In this document: positions 16,992 to 25,697 of the stretch, in pieces
How the letters are laid out: every line of letters starts with the position of its first letter
Numbering within the stretch: position 1 is the first letter of the stretch
Translations under genes and position numbers: made by a program
The notes under the pieces: generated by a model
The model's input: the letters and a program-made list of their open reading frames with translations, nothing else
Told to the model about the DNA's origin: nothing
The model's database searches: none
DNA from: DAOMOD01 sp964526035
Lineage (GTDB): Bacteria > Pseudomonadota > Gammaproteobacteria > Xanthomonadales > BPKI01
Direction of reading: 5' to 3'
DNA length: 45,364 nt
Assembly: GCA_964526035.1 (NCBI GenBank)
Contig: CAZGKE010000007.1
Coordinates: 1 to 45,364 of the forward strand

Positions 16992-17052
16992 GCCGCCATC
17001 GAACGTTGACACCCGAGAGGGCCGCAAGGGACCATCCCTGCGACCTACCCTC

Positions 17053-17781
17053 ATGTCCAGCCTGCGCATGGATCGCATGTCCGATCGGCACATCGAACGC
17101 CGGAAGCTTGCGATGGCCACGCTGCTGGCGTTGCTGGCGCATCTGACGCTGCTGCTGATCCCCTTGCCGGTCGATCGTCTGGACGTGCTGCCGCGCCCGA
17201 TCACGGTGGAGTTGGAACTGCTGCAGATTGCCGAGCCGGTCGTCCCGTTGCCGGCGGTGCAGCCAGAGCCTGCAGTCGAAGAGCAAGCACCCCCCGCGGA
17301 GGAGGCCGAGCCGTTGTCGGCGCCACCGCCTGCTGCGCCGCCCGAGCCGGTGGCGGATGCGACGCCCGTCGAGACCGTCGAAGCAGCGCCGCCGCCAAAG
17401 CCGCGCGTCATCGCCCCCGATGGTCGCGTGCTGCTGGCGCCGCGGCGCGACGACAGTTTCGACGCTCGTCCCGGCGACAGCGCGCCGGTCCGACGCTACA
17501 CCAACGTTGCAGAAATGTACCGACCGCCGCCGGTGCAGTTCACCACGACCCGCTACGCGTCCGCCTATGTTCCCTATGGTCATGCCGGACAGCAGGCCGC
17601 CTTCCACTATCCGCTGCTCAGGGTGCTGGGAATCTTCACGCCTACCGCCTGGCTGGTGCGCCCTGACTGGTCGCCGGATCGGGACTGCCTGCGCCAGGCC
17701 GAGGACATCGACCTGGGCGAATGCGTCGATGGCGGGCAAACCTCACTGCGGCGGCTGATCGACCGGCCCCTGGATCGTTGA
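17053..17781 (+). CDS. TonB-like N-terminal energiser protein without TonB C-terminal domain
   Basis: The 242-residue protein has a short basic cytoplasmic N-terminus and one membrane segment at about 20-38 (ALLAHLTLLLIPLP) with an in-membrane His30, reminiscent of the His in TonB that contacts ExbB/ExbD. A Pro/Glu/Ala/Val-rich stretch at about 50-120 is typical of periplasm-spanning TonB linkers. The last 120 residues do not resemble the TonB receptor-binding domain; they contain RYTNVAEMYRPPPVQF and two Cys in DCLRQAEDIDLGEC. No exbB/exbD genes are nearby. ATG 17053 is preferred to the in-frame ATG 16969, which would overlap the frameshifted remnant and put 28 polar residues before the anchor; ATG 17077 is another option. 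Function unknown. Confidence 0.6.
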   Translation: MSSLRMDRMSDRHIERRKLAMATLLALLAHLTLLLIPLPVDRLDVLPRPITVELELLQIAEPVVPLPAVQPEPAVEEQAPPAEEAEPLSAPPPAAPPEPVADATPVETVEAAPPPKPRVIAPDGRVLLAPRRDDSFDARPGDSAPVRRYTNVAEMYRPPPVQFTTTRYASAYVPYGHAGQQAAFHYPLLRVLGIFTPTAWLVRPDWSPDRDCLRQAEDIDLGECVDGGQTSLRRLIDRPLDR

Positions 17782-17897
17782 GCGACCACTGCCGGGTCTC
17801 TGCGCATACGCAGTGCCGCGCGAATTGCAGCGATCGCTTGATGCGCCCACGGTAAACCGTCACATTGCGCGCTTCAGGACAACGAGGGCTGCGCGCC

Positions 17898-19532
17898 ATG
17901 CATCTGCGACTTGCCATCTTGCTGTTTGCCATCGGCCTGCCGGCGTCGGCGGCAACGCTGTTCCACAATGCCGACATCCGCACGCTGGACGCCGACAAGG
18001 CACGGGCAGAAGCGATGGTGGTAGGCGAGGATGGTCGCATTCTCGCGCTGGGCAAGGCCGTTCGACTCGCGCGCGATTATCCAGCGGCCCGCCAGCACGA
18101 CCTCGGTGGGGGCGTCGTGCTGCCGGGATTGATCGATGCGCATGGGCATCTGCTCAACCTCGGGCTGGCGCTGATGTCCGTCGATCTGATGGGAGCGAAA
18201 AGCAAGGACGAGGTGATCCAGCGCCTGCATCGATTCGCCGCCACCCTGCCCGAGGGCGCTTGGCTGACCGGACGCGGCTGGGACCAGAACCTGTGGCCCG
18301 AGGCGCAGTTCCCCACGGCCGCCGATCTCGACGAGGCGTTTCCGGAGCGCCCCGTTTGGCTGCGCCGCGTCGACGGTCACGCCGCCTGGGCCAACTCGGC
18401 TGCGCTGAGGGCTGCCTCGCGCGATCTGTCCGGGGACTGGCATCCGGAGGGTGGTCGGGTGTTGCGCGATGCGCAGGGGCGCGCCAGCGGGGTGTTCATC
18501 GATACCGCCATGGCGCTGATCAAGGCACCGGCTCCGGATGCCGCGCTCAAGCGACGCGCACTCGAGCTGGCGGTGCACGAAGCCGCGCGTCTCGGACTCA
18601 CCGGCGTCCATGACGCGGGCGTCGGCCTGGAAACGCTAGGTTATCTGCGTGAAATGGCCGACGCCGGACGCCTGCCCATTCGCGTTTACGCGATGGCCGA
18701 CGGCGACGGGCCGACACTCGACTGGCTCTGTGAGCACGGTGTCTATATCCATTCAGGCGGACGCCTGCAGATGCGCGCGGTCAAGCTGTACGCCGACGGC
18801 GCTCTGGGCAGCCGCGGTGCGGCGCTGATCGAGGACTACAGCGACGAATCCGGGAATCGCGGATTGCTGGTCACCTCGGAGGAGCGCTTGCGCACTGCGG
18901 TGGCCAAGGCCGTGCGCTGCGATATCCAGGTCAATACCCACGCCATCGGCGATCGCGCCAACCGCATGGTGCTGGATCTCTACGAAGAGGCGTTGCCCGC
19001 GGAGCAGCGCGAGGCGCGGCGATTGCGAATCGAGCATGCACAGATTGTCGCGCCTGCCGATCTGCCGCGATTCGCCGAACTTGGCGTGATCGCCTCGATG
19101 CAGCCGATCCACGCTACCAGCGACATGCCCTGGGCGGGCCTGCGCGTCGGCCGCGACCGCCTCTATGGCGCCTACGCCTGGCAGCGTCTGGTGGAAAGCG
19201 GCGCGCGGCTGGCGTTCGGTTCGGATTTCCCGGTCGAGCCGGTCAATCCTGCCTTTGGACTTTACGCCGCGCTGACCCGTCAGGACGTCGACGGCGACCC
19301 GCCGGGCGGCTGGCTGGCCGACCAGCGCCTCGATCTGGCCGGCGCGCTGCATGGGTTCACCATGGGCGCGGCCTACGCAGGTTTCGCTGAAGACGAACTC
19401 GGTTCTCTGTCGGCGGGCAAGCGTGCCGACTTCATCGTGCTCGATCAGGATCCGTTCGAACTCGACCCGTCACGGCTGCGACAGATAGAGGTCCGCGCCA
19501 CCTGGGTCGACGGCCGCCCTGTGCACCGCTGA
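17898..19532 (+). CDS. Secreted YtcJ-type amidohydrolase (amidohydrolase family 3)
   Basis: The 544-residue metal-dependent hydrolase has a signal peptide (residues 1-19, cleavage near ASAA). Metal-site signatures are visible: AHGH (His82, His84) after GGVVLPGLID, the candidate carboxylated Lys in MRAVKLYADGALGS, HAIGDRAN, RIEHAQIV, and FGSDFPVEP with the catalytic Asp. These match the YtcJ/NfdA group of exported amidohydrolases acting on amide or imide bonds; the substrate is unknown. ATG 17898 has GAGG at 17884-17887, 10 nt upstream, and starts the signal peptide, so it is preferred to an in-frame ATG at 17865. It is convergent with the peroxiredoxin gene, with only 7 bp between the stops. 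Confidence 0.85.
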   Translation: MHLRLAILLFAIGLPASAATLFHNADIRTLDADKARAEAMVVGEDGRILALGKAVRLARDYPAARQHDLGGGVVLPGLIDAHGHLLNLGLALMSVDLMGAKSKDEVIQRLHRFAATLPEGAWLTGRGWDQNLWPEAQFPTAADLDEAFPERPVWLRRVDGHAAWANSAALRAASRDLSGDWHPEGGRVLRDAQGRASGVFIDTAMALIKAPAPDAALKRRALELAVHEAARLGLTGVHDAGVGLETLGYLREMADAGRLPIRVYAMADGDGPTLDWLCEHGVYIHSGGRLQMRAVKLYADGALGSRGAALIEDYSDESGNRGLLVTSEERLRTAVAKAVRCDIQVNTHAIGDRANRMVLDLYEEALPAEQREARRLRIEHAQIVAPADLPRFAELGVIASMQPIHATSDMPWAGLRVGRDRLYGAYAWQRLVESGARLAFGSDFPVEPVNPAFGLYAALTRQDVDGDPPGGWLADQRLDLAGALHGFTMGAAYAGFAEDELGSLSAGKRADFIVLDQDPFELDPSRLRQIEVRATWVDGRPVHR

Positions 19533-19539
19533 CTCAACT

Positions 19540-20205
19540 TCAGCGCAGCGGTTTCAGATCCTTGAGCGAACGTGCTGCAGCCAGGATCAGCTCGCCGGGG
19601 ACGCGATAGCGGTAGTCGGGATTGACGTAGCCGAACTGGATCATGCCGGCAGCGTCGACCACGAACACCGCCGGCACCGGCAGCAGGTGGTGATCGTGCC
19701 CGGAGACCGCCTCTAGATCGATGCCGTACTCGCGGTACTGCACGAGCGTGGCCTCATCGACCCGGAACGCGATGCCAAAGGCGATGGCCGCGGCGGCCGA
19801 GCTGTCGGAGAGCAGCGTGCGCGTCATGGGCGTCGACTTCGCGCCTTCGGCGAGCAGCGCGGCCCGATCGGGGCTGATGGCCAACACCCGATAGCCCAGC
19901 GCCACGAGGTCTGCTTCGATGTCGCCCAGCTGGCTGAGCTGGATCGTGCAGTACGGGCACCAGCCGCCGCGGTAGAAGACGATGACCGCGGGCTGGCCCT
20001 CGATCAGCTGATCGAGCCGCACTGAATCACCGTTGACCGCAGTCACCTCGACCTGGGGCAGCGCGCTGCCCGGCAGCAAGGGCCGCACCGCGTCGGCGCG
20101 GTCGGCGACATGTCCGGTCGCGGGTGCGGCCGATGCAGTCGCGCAGCCAAGGGCCAGCAGGGCGACCGCGGGAAAGAGGAAGAGTGAGCGTATTGAACCG
20201 GGCAT
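19540..20205 (-). CDS. Lipoprotein peroxiredoxin/thioredoxin-like (AhpC/TSA family)
   Basis: The 221-residue thioredoxin-fold protein has a lipoprotein signal (LALGC, lipidation at Cys21), so it is probably anchored in the periplasm. The redox motif is RGGWCPYC (Cys83, Cys86), in the place of the peroxidatic Cys of AhpC/TSA proteins. The rest fits the AhpC/TSA fold (VIVFYRGGW, YRVLAISPD, VPAVFVVDAAGMIQFGYVNPDYR). A CPYC pair rather than a single peroxidatic Cys suggests a thiol-disulfide exchange or peroxidase role for exported proteins. Its start is 74 bp from the second gap, so its true upstream neighbour is unknown. Confidence 0.82.
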   Translation of the reverse strand: MPGSIRSLFLFPAVALLALGCATASAAPATGHVADRADAVRPLLPGSALPQVEVTAVNGDSVRLDQLIEGQPAVIVFYRGGWCPYCTIQLSQLGDIEADLVALGYRVLAISPDRAALLAEGAKSTPMTRTLLSDSSAAAAIAFGIAFRVDEATLVQYREYGIDLEAVSGHDHHLLPVPAVFVVDAAGMIQFGYVNPDYRYRVPGELILAAARSLKDLKPLR

Positions 20206-20279
20206 GACGGATTTCCTGAACGTGGGCTGTCCGAGTTGGACCGTGGGACTGCCCGGGAGCTTTCATGTCCTGCAATGAT

Positions 20280-20379
20280 NNNNNNNNNNNNNNNNNNNNN
20301 NNNNNNNNNNNNNNNNNNNNNNNNNNNNNNNNNNNNNNNNNNNNNNNNNNNNNNNNNNNNNNNNNNNNNNNNNNNNNNN
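20280..20379. other. Assembly gap of 100 N
   Basis: A second run of exactly 100 N, a scaffold join of unknown size between the peroxiredoxin promoter side and the acyltransferase start. Confidence 0.97.
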
Positions 20380-20402
20380 GCGCCACGTCCGAGGTCCTTC
20401 CG

Positions 20403-22154
20403 TTGATCAGCGTTGAACGAAGCTTCTACGAAAAGTTTCCGCGTCTGGCGGACGGTCGGGCGCGGCACCTGTCGCAACCCGTCGTCGATCTCTTGCGCAA
20501 GGTGGCCTGCGAGGATCGCATCAACCAGACCCTTCAGGCGCTGCCCGGGAGTGCCGGGCTGAGCTTCGTTGGCCGCCTGCTCGAATACCTCGATTTCAGC
20601 TACAGCGTGGCCAATACGGACCGCGAGAACATTCCGGCGGAGGGACGTCTGGTGATCGTGGCGAACCATCCGCTGGGCGCGCTGGACGCGCTGGCGCTGC
20701 TGCATCTGGTCGGCAGCGTGAGGCGCGACGTGCGCATCTTTGCAAACGACGTGCTGACGCAGCTCGATCCCATGAAGCCGCTGCTGTTGCCGGTCGATGT
20801 GGTCGGCGGGCGCGCCGCTGTCGGCAGCGTGCGCGAAGCCTACCGTGCGCTGGAGCGCGAGGAGGCGCTGATCGTGTTTCCGGCCGGCGAGGTGTCTCGT
20901 ATCCGTCCCAACGGCGTGCGCGACCGTCACTGGTCGCCGAGTTTCGTGCGCTTCGTGCGCAGGACCGGCGCTGCGGTCCTTCCGGTGCACCTCGGCGGGC
21001 ACAACTCACCCACCTTCTACGGCATTTCCATGCTGGCCAAGCCCTTGGCCATGTTGCTGCTGGCCCGCGAGATGTTCGGTCACCAGAAGGCGCGCATCCA
21101 CATCAGCGTTGGCGAACCCGTGCCCGCGCATGCCCTGGCCGGGGAAAGCGGCGACGAGAAGCGTCTGGCTGCGCGCATGCGCCGCCATGTCTATCGCCTG
21201 CGCAAGCGTCGTCCACCGGAATTCCCGACATCGGCAGCCGTGGCCCACCCGGAATCGCCGCGCGCGGTGCGCGATGCGATCGCCGCGGCACAGGTGCTCG
21301 GACAGACCAGCGATGGCAAACGCATCGTCCTTCTCGAACCGGGACCGGACTGCGCAGCGCTTCGCGAGATCGGACGCCTGCGCGAGCTGACCTTCCGCAG
21401 GGTGGGCGAGGGCACCGGACTCAAGCGCGATCTCGATCGTTTCGATACCCACTATCGGCACATCGTGCTGTGGGACGACAAGGTGCTCGCCATCGTCGGT
21501 GCGTACCGACTTGGTGAGGGCCGCGCCATCCTCGACCGGCTGGGCTATCCGGGCCTGTACTCGTCCACACTCTTCGAATTTGCCCCCGAGGCTCGTGAAC
21601 TGCTGGCGCGCGGCGTCGAACTCGGTCGCAGCTTCGTGCACCCGGACTACTGGGGCAGCCGCAGCCTCGATTACCTGTGGCAGGGCATCGGCGCCTACCT
21701 GCGTGCGCATCCCGAGGTGCGCTACCTGTTCGGCCCCGTCAGTCTCAGCGCGGCGCTGCCGCTCGCAGCTCGCGAATGGGCGGTGCACTGCCACCAGCAC
21801 TATTTCGGCGACCGCAGCGCCCTGGCCCGTGCTCGCAATCCGTTCGTGGTCCGGCCGGAAATCGCCGCCGCTGCCAGTGATGCCTGGGCCGACGCGCCTG
21901 TGGCCGAGGGAATGAAGCGACTCAGGGCGAAGCTCCTGGAACTCGGCGTGACCCTGCCCACGCTCTATCGCCAATATGTCGAGCTGTGCGAGCCAGACGG
22001 CATCCGTTTCCTTGGTTTCGGCGTGGATCCCGACTTCGGGCACTGCGTCGACGGCATGATTCTTGTTGATCTTCAATGTCTTAAGGCGTCGAAACGGGCG
22101 CGCTACATCGGCGCTCCGGAGGATGGACCGGACAAGTTACAAATCTGTCATTGA
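20403..22154 (+). CDS. olsF: OlsF-type bifunctional acyltransferase (ornithine lipid synthesis)
   Basis: The 583-residue protein has two acyltransferase domains. The N-terminal part (about 1-270) is an LPLAT/PlsC-type O-acyltransferase, with NHPLGALDAL (His89, Asp95) and FPAGEVSRIRP (159-169). The C-terminal part (about 300-570) is an OlsB-like N-acyltransferase of the GNAT/autoinducer-synthase fold (RFDTHYRHIVLWD, IVGAYRLG, ELGRSFVHPDYWGSRSLDYL, YLFGPVSLS). This order is that of OlsF, in which the C-terminal domain makes lyso-ornithine lipid and the N-terminal domain adds the second acyl chain. Such phosphorus-free lipids are often made under phosphate limitation; no Pho box was seen, but the upstream region is in the gap. 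TTG 20403 with GAGG at 20391-20394 is the likely start; a start inside the gap is possible. Confidence 0.8.
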   Translation: MISVERSFYEKFPRLADGRARHLSQPVVDLLRKVACEDRINQTLQALPGSAGLSFVGRLLEYLDFSYSVANTDRENIPAEGRLVIVANHPLGALDALALLHLVGSVRRDVRIFANDVLTQLDPMKPLLLPVDVVGGRAAVGSVREAYRALEREEALIVFPAGEVSRIRPNGVRDRHWSPSFVRFVRRTGAAVLPVHLGGHNSPTFYGISMLAKPLAMLLLAREMFGHQKARIHISVGEPVPAHALAGESGDEKRLAARMRRHVYRLRKRRPPEFPTSAAVAHPESPRAVRDAIAAAQVLGQTSDGKRIVLLEPGPDCAALREIGRLRELTFRRVGEGTGLKRDLDRFDTHYRHIVLWDDKVLAIVGAYRLGEGRAILDRLGYPGLYSSTLFEFAPEARELLARGVELGRSFVHPDYWGSRSLDYLWQGIGAYLRAHPEVRYLFGPVSLSAALPLAAREWAVHCHQHYFGDRSALARARNPFVVRPEIAAAASDAWADAPVAEGMKRLRAKLLELGVTLPTLYRQYVELCEPDGIRFLGFGVDPDFGHCVDGMILVDLQCLKASKRARYIGAPEDGPDKLQICH

Positions 22155-22158
22155 GCAG

Positions 22159-22167
22159 TGCTAAACT
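22159..22167 (+). promoter_or_regulatory. Candidate extended -10 upstream of the Oar-like receptor gene
   Basis: TGcTAAACT reads as an extended -10 (TGnTAAACT), 5 bp after the acyltransferase stop, leaving a leader of about 175 nt before ATG 22350. The leader begins with a 6-bp hairpin (CCGCAC at 22194-22199, GTGCGG at 22206-22211). No good -35 is evident, so support is weak. Confidence 0.25.
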
Positions 22168-22349
22168 GTTAAAGCGTCGTTAATCGCCGGTCTCCGCACG
22201 TTCTGGTGCGGCAGGCGTGGCGCCGCCCCAAGGGGATCAATCGAAGCCTTGTCCGAGTCCGGTCTCGTGCCGGTCGACGAGTGCGGTCGGTGCCAGCGGG
22301 GCCGGGGGTACTCGAAATTTCTTTCAACCAAAACCAAAGGCAGCAAACG

Positions 22350-25300
22350 ATGAAAATGCGAGTCGGCATGCAGATCGTACTGGCGCTGCTCCTTTCGCTG
22401 ATGACCACCTCGTATGTGCATGCACAGGCGACGGCGGCCAACGCGGGCGGACGCGTCACCGGTACCGACGGACAGGGTCTGGACGGAGTCACCGTTGAAC
22501 TGGTTCACGTGCCCTCCGGCACGCGCAGCCGTACCACCACCGATGCCGACGGACGCTGGTCCGCGCGCGGCCTCCGAGTCGGCGGTCCCTATACCGTGGC
22601 GGCCACGGGCGAGGGCCTGCAGAGCATCGTCCAGGAGGACATATTCTTCCTGCTCGGCGAGACCGGTACGGTCAACCTGTCGATGGAGCGCAGTGCCGAA
22701 CTCGGCCGCGTGACGGTCACCGGCGTGGCGCTGTCCGACGTGTTCGACCCGATGAAGATGGGTGCCGGCACCAACGTGACCCGCCAGCAGATCGAGGCAT
22801 TGCCGTCGATCAACCGCAACATCCAGGATTACATCCGCACCGACCCGCGCGTATCGCAGGTCGACAAGGAGCGCGGCGAGATCTCCGCCGGTGGACAGAA
22901 CACGCGCTTCAACAATATCCGCATCGACGGCGTGTCCACCAACGACGCCTTCGGCCTCGAGTCGAACAACCTGCCGACCGACCGTCAGCCGATCTCCATC
23001 GATTCCATCGAGGAAATCAACATCTCGCTGGCCAACTTCGACACCGCACTCGCCGGCTACACCGGCGCCAGCGTCGACGCGGTGACCAAGTCGGGCACCA
23101 ACGAGTTCGAGGGCACTGCGTACTACGTCTACCGCGACAACGACTGGGTCGGCAAGCGCGACGGTAACAAGTTCACCGGCTTCGAGGACGAGAGCACCTA
23201 CGGCATCACCTTCGGTGGCCCGATCTTCAAGGACCGGCTGTTCTTCTTCGTCGCCTACGAGCAGTTTGATCGCTCCGCGCAGGCGCCGATTTTCGGTCCG
23301 TCCGATTCGAACGCTGCGATTCCGATCAACGGCATCACCCAGGCTGACATCGCCGAAGTTCAGCGCATAGCGCGCGACGTGTGGGGCTTTGACGCCGGTA
23401 CCTTCACCCCGCCCGGCAGCCTCGACACCGACATCGAGGACATCCTGATCAAGCTCGACTGGAACATCGCCGACAACCATCGCGCCAGCCTGCGCTACAA
23501 CAAGACCGAGCAGATCGACCCGTTCCTGCGCAGCATCGGCCCGAGCAGCCTGTCGCTGTCGAGCTACTGGCAGAACAGCGTCAAGGAATTCACCGGCTAC
23601 GTGGGCCAGGTCTACAGCGACTGGACCGACAACTTCTCCACCGAGTTCAAGGTCAGCTACGCCGAGCAGCGCGCCAACTGGGACAACTTCTCGCGCCTGC
23701 CGCAGATCCAGATCTGCCTGAACAGCAGTTCCTGCTCGGGCGCCCAGTCGATCTTCATCGGCACCGAGCGTTTCCGCCACGTCAACGTGCTGGAAACCGA
23801 CACCTTCAACCTGTTCGGCGCCGGCAACCTGTTCCTCGGCAACCACGAGCTGAAGTTCGGCTTCGACTATCAGGAGCAGGACATCTTCAACCTGTTCGGT
23901 CGCGACCAGTTCGGCGTCTACCAGTTCGTCGGCCTCGACAACTTCGCCGCCGGCACGCCGACCACTTTCAGCCTGTTCTACCCGACCCAGGGCGACGTCA
24001 ACACCCGCGCCGCCGAGTGGACGCTTGAAAACTGGGGCTTCTTCCTGCAGGACACCTGGGCCGTCAACTACAACCTCAACGTCATGGCCGGCATCCGCCT
24101 CGATATCCCCAAGGTGAGCGACCTGCCGCCGTTCAACGCCGCCGCCTCCTCGGCGTTCGGCGTGCGCAACGACAACACCATCGACGGCAACCAGGTGTGG
24201 CAGCCGCGTCTGGGCTTCAACTACAGCTTCGACACCGAGCGTCGCACCCAGCTGCGCGGCGGCGTCGGCCTGTTCCAGGGCGCGGCGGCCAATGTCTGGC
24301 TGTCCAATCCGTTTTCCAACAACAGCATCAACGCCGGGGCCATCTTCCTCAGCGGTTCGGCGGCTGCCGCCAACGGCTTCAGCCCGGATCCGGACAATCA
24401 GCCGGGTCCCCGTCCGCCCCCGGGACAGGGCGGCATCGTCGATTTCCTCGATCCCGACCTCAAGCAGCCGACCGTGTGGAAGCTCAACCTGGCTCTCGAT
24501 CACGAGCTGCCGTGGTGGGGCCTGATCGGCAGCGCCGAACTGCTGCTCACCGACGTCAAGAACGGCCTCTACTACGAGAAGCCGAACCTCGGCGATGCCA
24601 CCGGCTTCCTGCCTGACGGACGGCCCTATTACTGGACGACGGTCACTCCGGGGCAGTTCACCGGGTCGTCCGGCCAGGGCACTGCAAACAGGGATCCGCG
24701 CTTCAGCTTCGACAGCACCATCGCCCGCCCGACCGGCAAGGGCAAGGGCCAGCAGCTGACACTGTCGCTGCAGAAGCCGCAGACCGAGAACTGGTTCTGG
24801 AACGTGGCCTATACCTACACCTATGCCACCGAGGTCAATCCGCTGACCAGCTCGCAGGCGGCTTCCAACTGGAACAACTCGGTGCGCTTCGATCGCAACG
24901 CCAACATTTCGGAGCGCTCGATCTACGCCATCAAGGACCGCTTCATCGCCTCGATCGGCTATTCGGAGTTCTTCTTCACCGACCTCAAGACCTCGGTGGC
25001 GATGTTCTACGAGGGCCGCTCCGGTCGTCCGTTCAGCTACACCTTCGTCAACGATGCCAACGGTGATCGCCGTTCCGGCGTGGACCTGTTCTACGTGCCG
25101 GCCGGACCGGGCGACGTGTTGTTCACCGGCGGTGCGGCGATGGAGCAGGCGTTCTTCGACTACCTCGCCAGCAACCCGGACCTTGATCGATATCGCGGTC
25201 AGGTCACCGGAGCCAACGCCGAGCGTTCGCCGTGGGCGCACAATTTCGACCTGCGCTTCTCCCAGGAACTGCCGGGCTTCTGGCGCGGCAAGAGCGAGAT

Positions 25301-25529
25301 CTGGCTGGACGTGATCAATTTCGGCAACCTGATCAACAAGAAGTGGGGCCGTATCGAGGAAGTCGGCTTCCCCTACAGCTTCGGCGTGGCGCGCTTCGCT
25401 GGCGTCGATGCCGAGAGCGGCCGTTACGTGTACGACTTCCGCGAGAGCGATCTCCGCGACCTGACGCTGCGCGACAATCGCGGCGAGTCGCGCTGGGCCC
25501 TCCAGGTCGGCTTCCGCTACAAGTTCTGA
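22350..25529 (+). CDS. Oar-like TonB-dependent receptor
   Basis: The 1059-residue outer-membrane receptor has a signal peptide (1-25, ending SYVHAQ). A carboxypeptidase-regulatory/CNA-like beta domain follows at about 30-110 (GGRVTGTDGQGLDGVTVELV, TTDADGRWSARGL). Next comes the plug (GQNTRFNNIRIDGV, SIDSIEEINI) and a large beta-barrel ending in WALQVGFRYKF with terminal Phe. This order is that of Oar-like (OmpA-related) TonB-dependent proteins, linked elsewhere to uptake or protein export; no ligand can be assigned. ATG 22350 is set by AAAGG 9 nt upstream and by the signal peptide, so the in-frame extension to 22206 is rejected. A strong terminator follows, making this a single-gene transcript. 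Confidence 0.92.
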   Translation: MKMRVGMQIVLALLLSLMTTSYVHAQATAANAGGRVTGTDGQGLDGVTVELVHVPSGTRSRTTTDADGRWSARGLRVGGPYTVAATGEGLQSIVQEDIFFLLGETGTVNLSMERSAELGRVTVTGVALSDVFDPMKMGAGTNVTRQQIEALPSINRNIQDYIRTDPRVSQVDKERGEISAGGQNTRFNNIRIDGVSTNDAFGLESNNLPTDRQPISIDSIEEINISLANFDTALAGYTGASVDAVTKSGTNEFEGTAYYVYRDNDWVGKRDGNKFTGFEDESTYGITFGGPIFKDRLFFFVAYEQFDRSAQAPIFGPSDSNAAIPINGITQADIAEVQRIARDVWGFDAGTFTPPGSLDTDIEDILIKLDWNIADNHRASLRYNKTEQIDPFLRSIGPSSLSLSSYWQNSVKEFTGYVGQVYSDWTDNFSTEFKVSYAEQRANWDNFSRLPQIQICLNSSSCSGAQSIFIGTERFRHVNVLETDTFNLFGAGNLFLGNHELKFGFDYQEQDIFNLFGRDQFGVYQFVGLDNFAAGTPTTFSLFYPTQGDVNTRAAEWTLENWGFFLQDTWAVNYNLNVMAGIRLDIPKVSDLPPFNAAASSAFGVRNDNTIDGNQVWQPRLGFNYSFDTERRTQLRGGVGLFQGAAANVWLSNPFSNNSINAGAIFLSGSAAAANGFSPDPDNQPGPRPPPGQGGIVDFLDPDLKQPTVWKLNLALDHELPWWGLIGSAELLLTDVKNGLYYEKPNLGDATGFLPDGRPYYWTTVTPGQFTGSSGQGTANRDPRFSFDSTIARPTGKGKGQQLTLSLQKPQTENWFWNVAYTYTYATEVNPLTSSQAASNWNNSVRFDRNANISERSIYAIKDRFIASIGYSEFFFTDLKTSVAMFYEGRSGRPFSYTFVNDANGDRRSGVDLFYVPAGPGDVLFTGGAAMEQAFFDYLASNPDLDRYRGQVTGANAERSPWAHNFDLRFSQELPGFWRGKSEIWLDVINFGNLINKKWGRIEEVGFPYSFGVARFAGVDAESGRYVYDFRESDLRDLTLRDNRGESRWALQVGFRYKF

Positions 25530-25551
25530 TCGAGAAGTTAATTGATCGGGG

Positions 25552-25583
25552 AAAACGGCCGGCTTGTCCGGCCGTTTTCTTTT
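25552..25583 (+). terminator. Rho-independent terminator after the Oar-like receptor gene
   Basis: AAAACGGCCGG (25552-25562) and CCGGCCGTTTT (25568-25578) form a perfect 11-bp stem with loop CTTGT, followed by CTTTT. It lies 22 bp after the stop codon and separates the receptor gene from the next operon. Confidence 0.9.
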
Positions 25584-25697
25584 GAGGAGCCTCTCAACGA
25601 GTCCTCGGGGGTTCCTTGCTGCCGATTCCTCTTGCAGGGGGTTCCGGCTTGCCAGTAACGTTAGCCCCCCTTTGGTGCTGGAAACCTGCAACTCCCA

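Noticed and set aside
16650..17411. An N-terminal extension of the propeller protein to a start at 17411
   Set aside because: The extension is Gly/Ala/Ser-rich shadow sequence opposite the TonB-like gene; the signal peptide begins at 16649.
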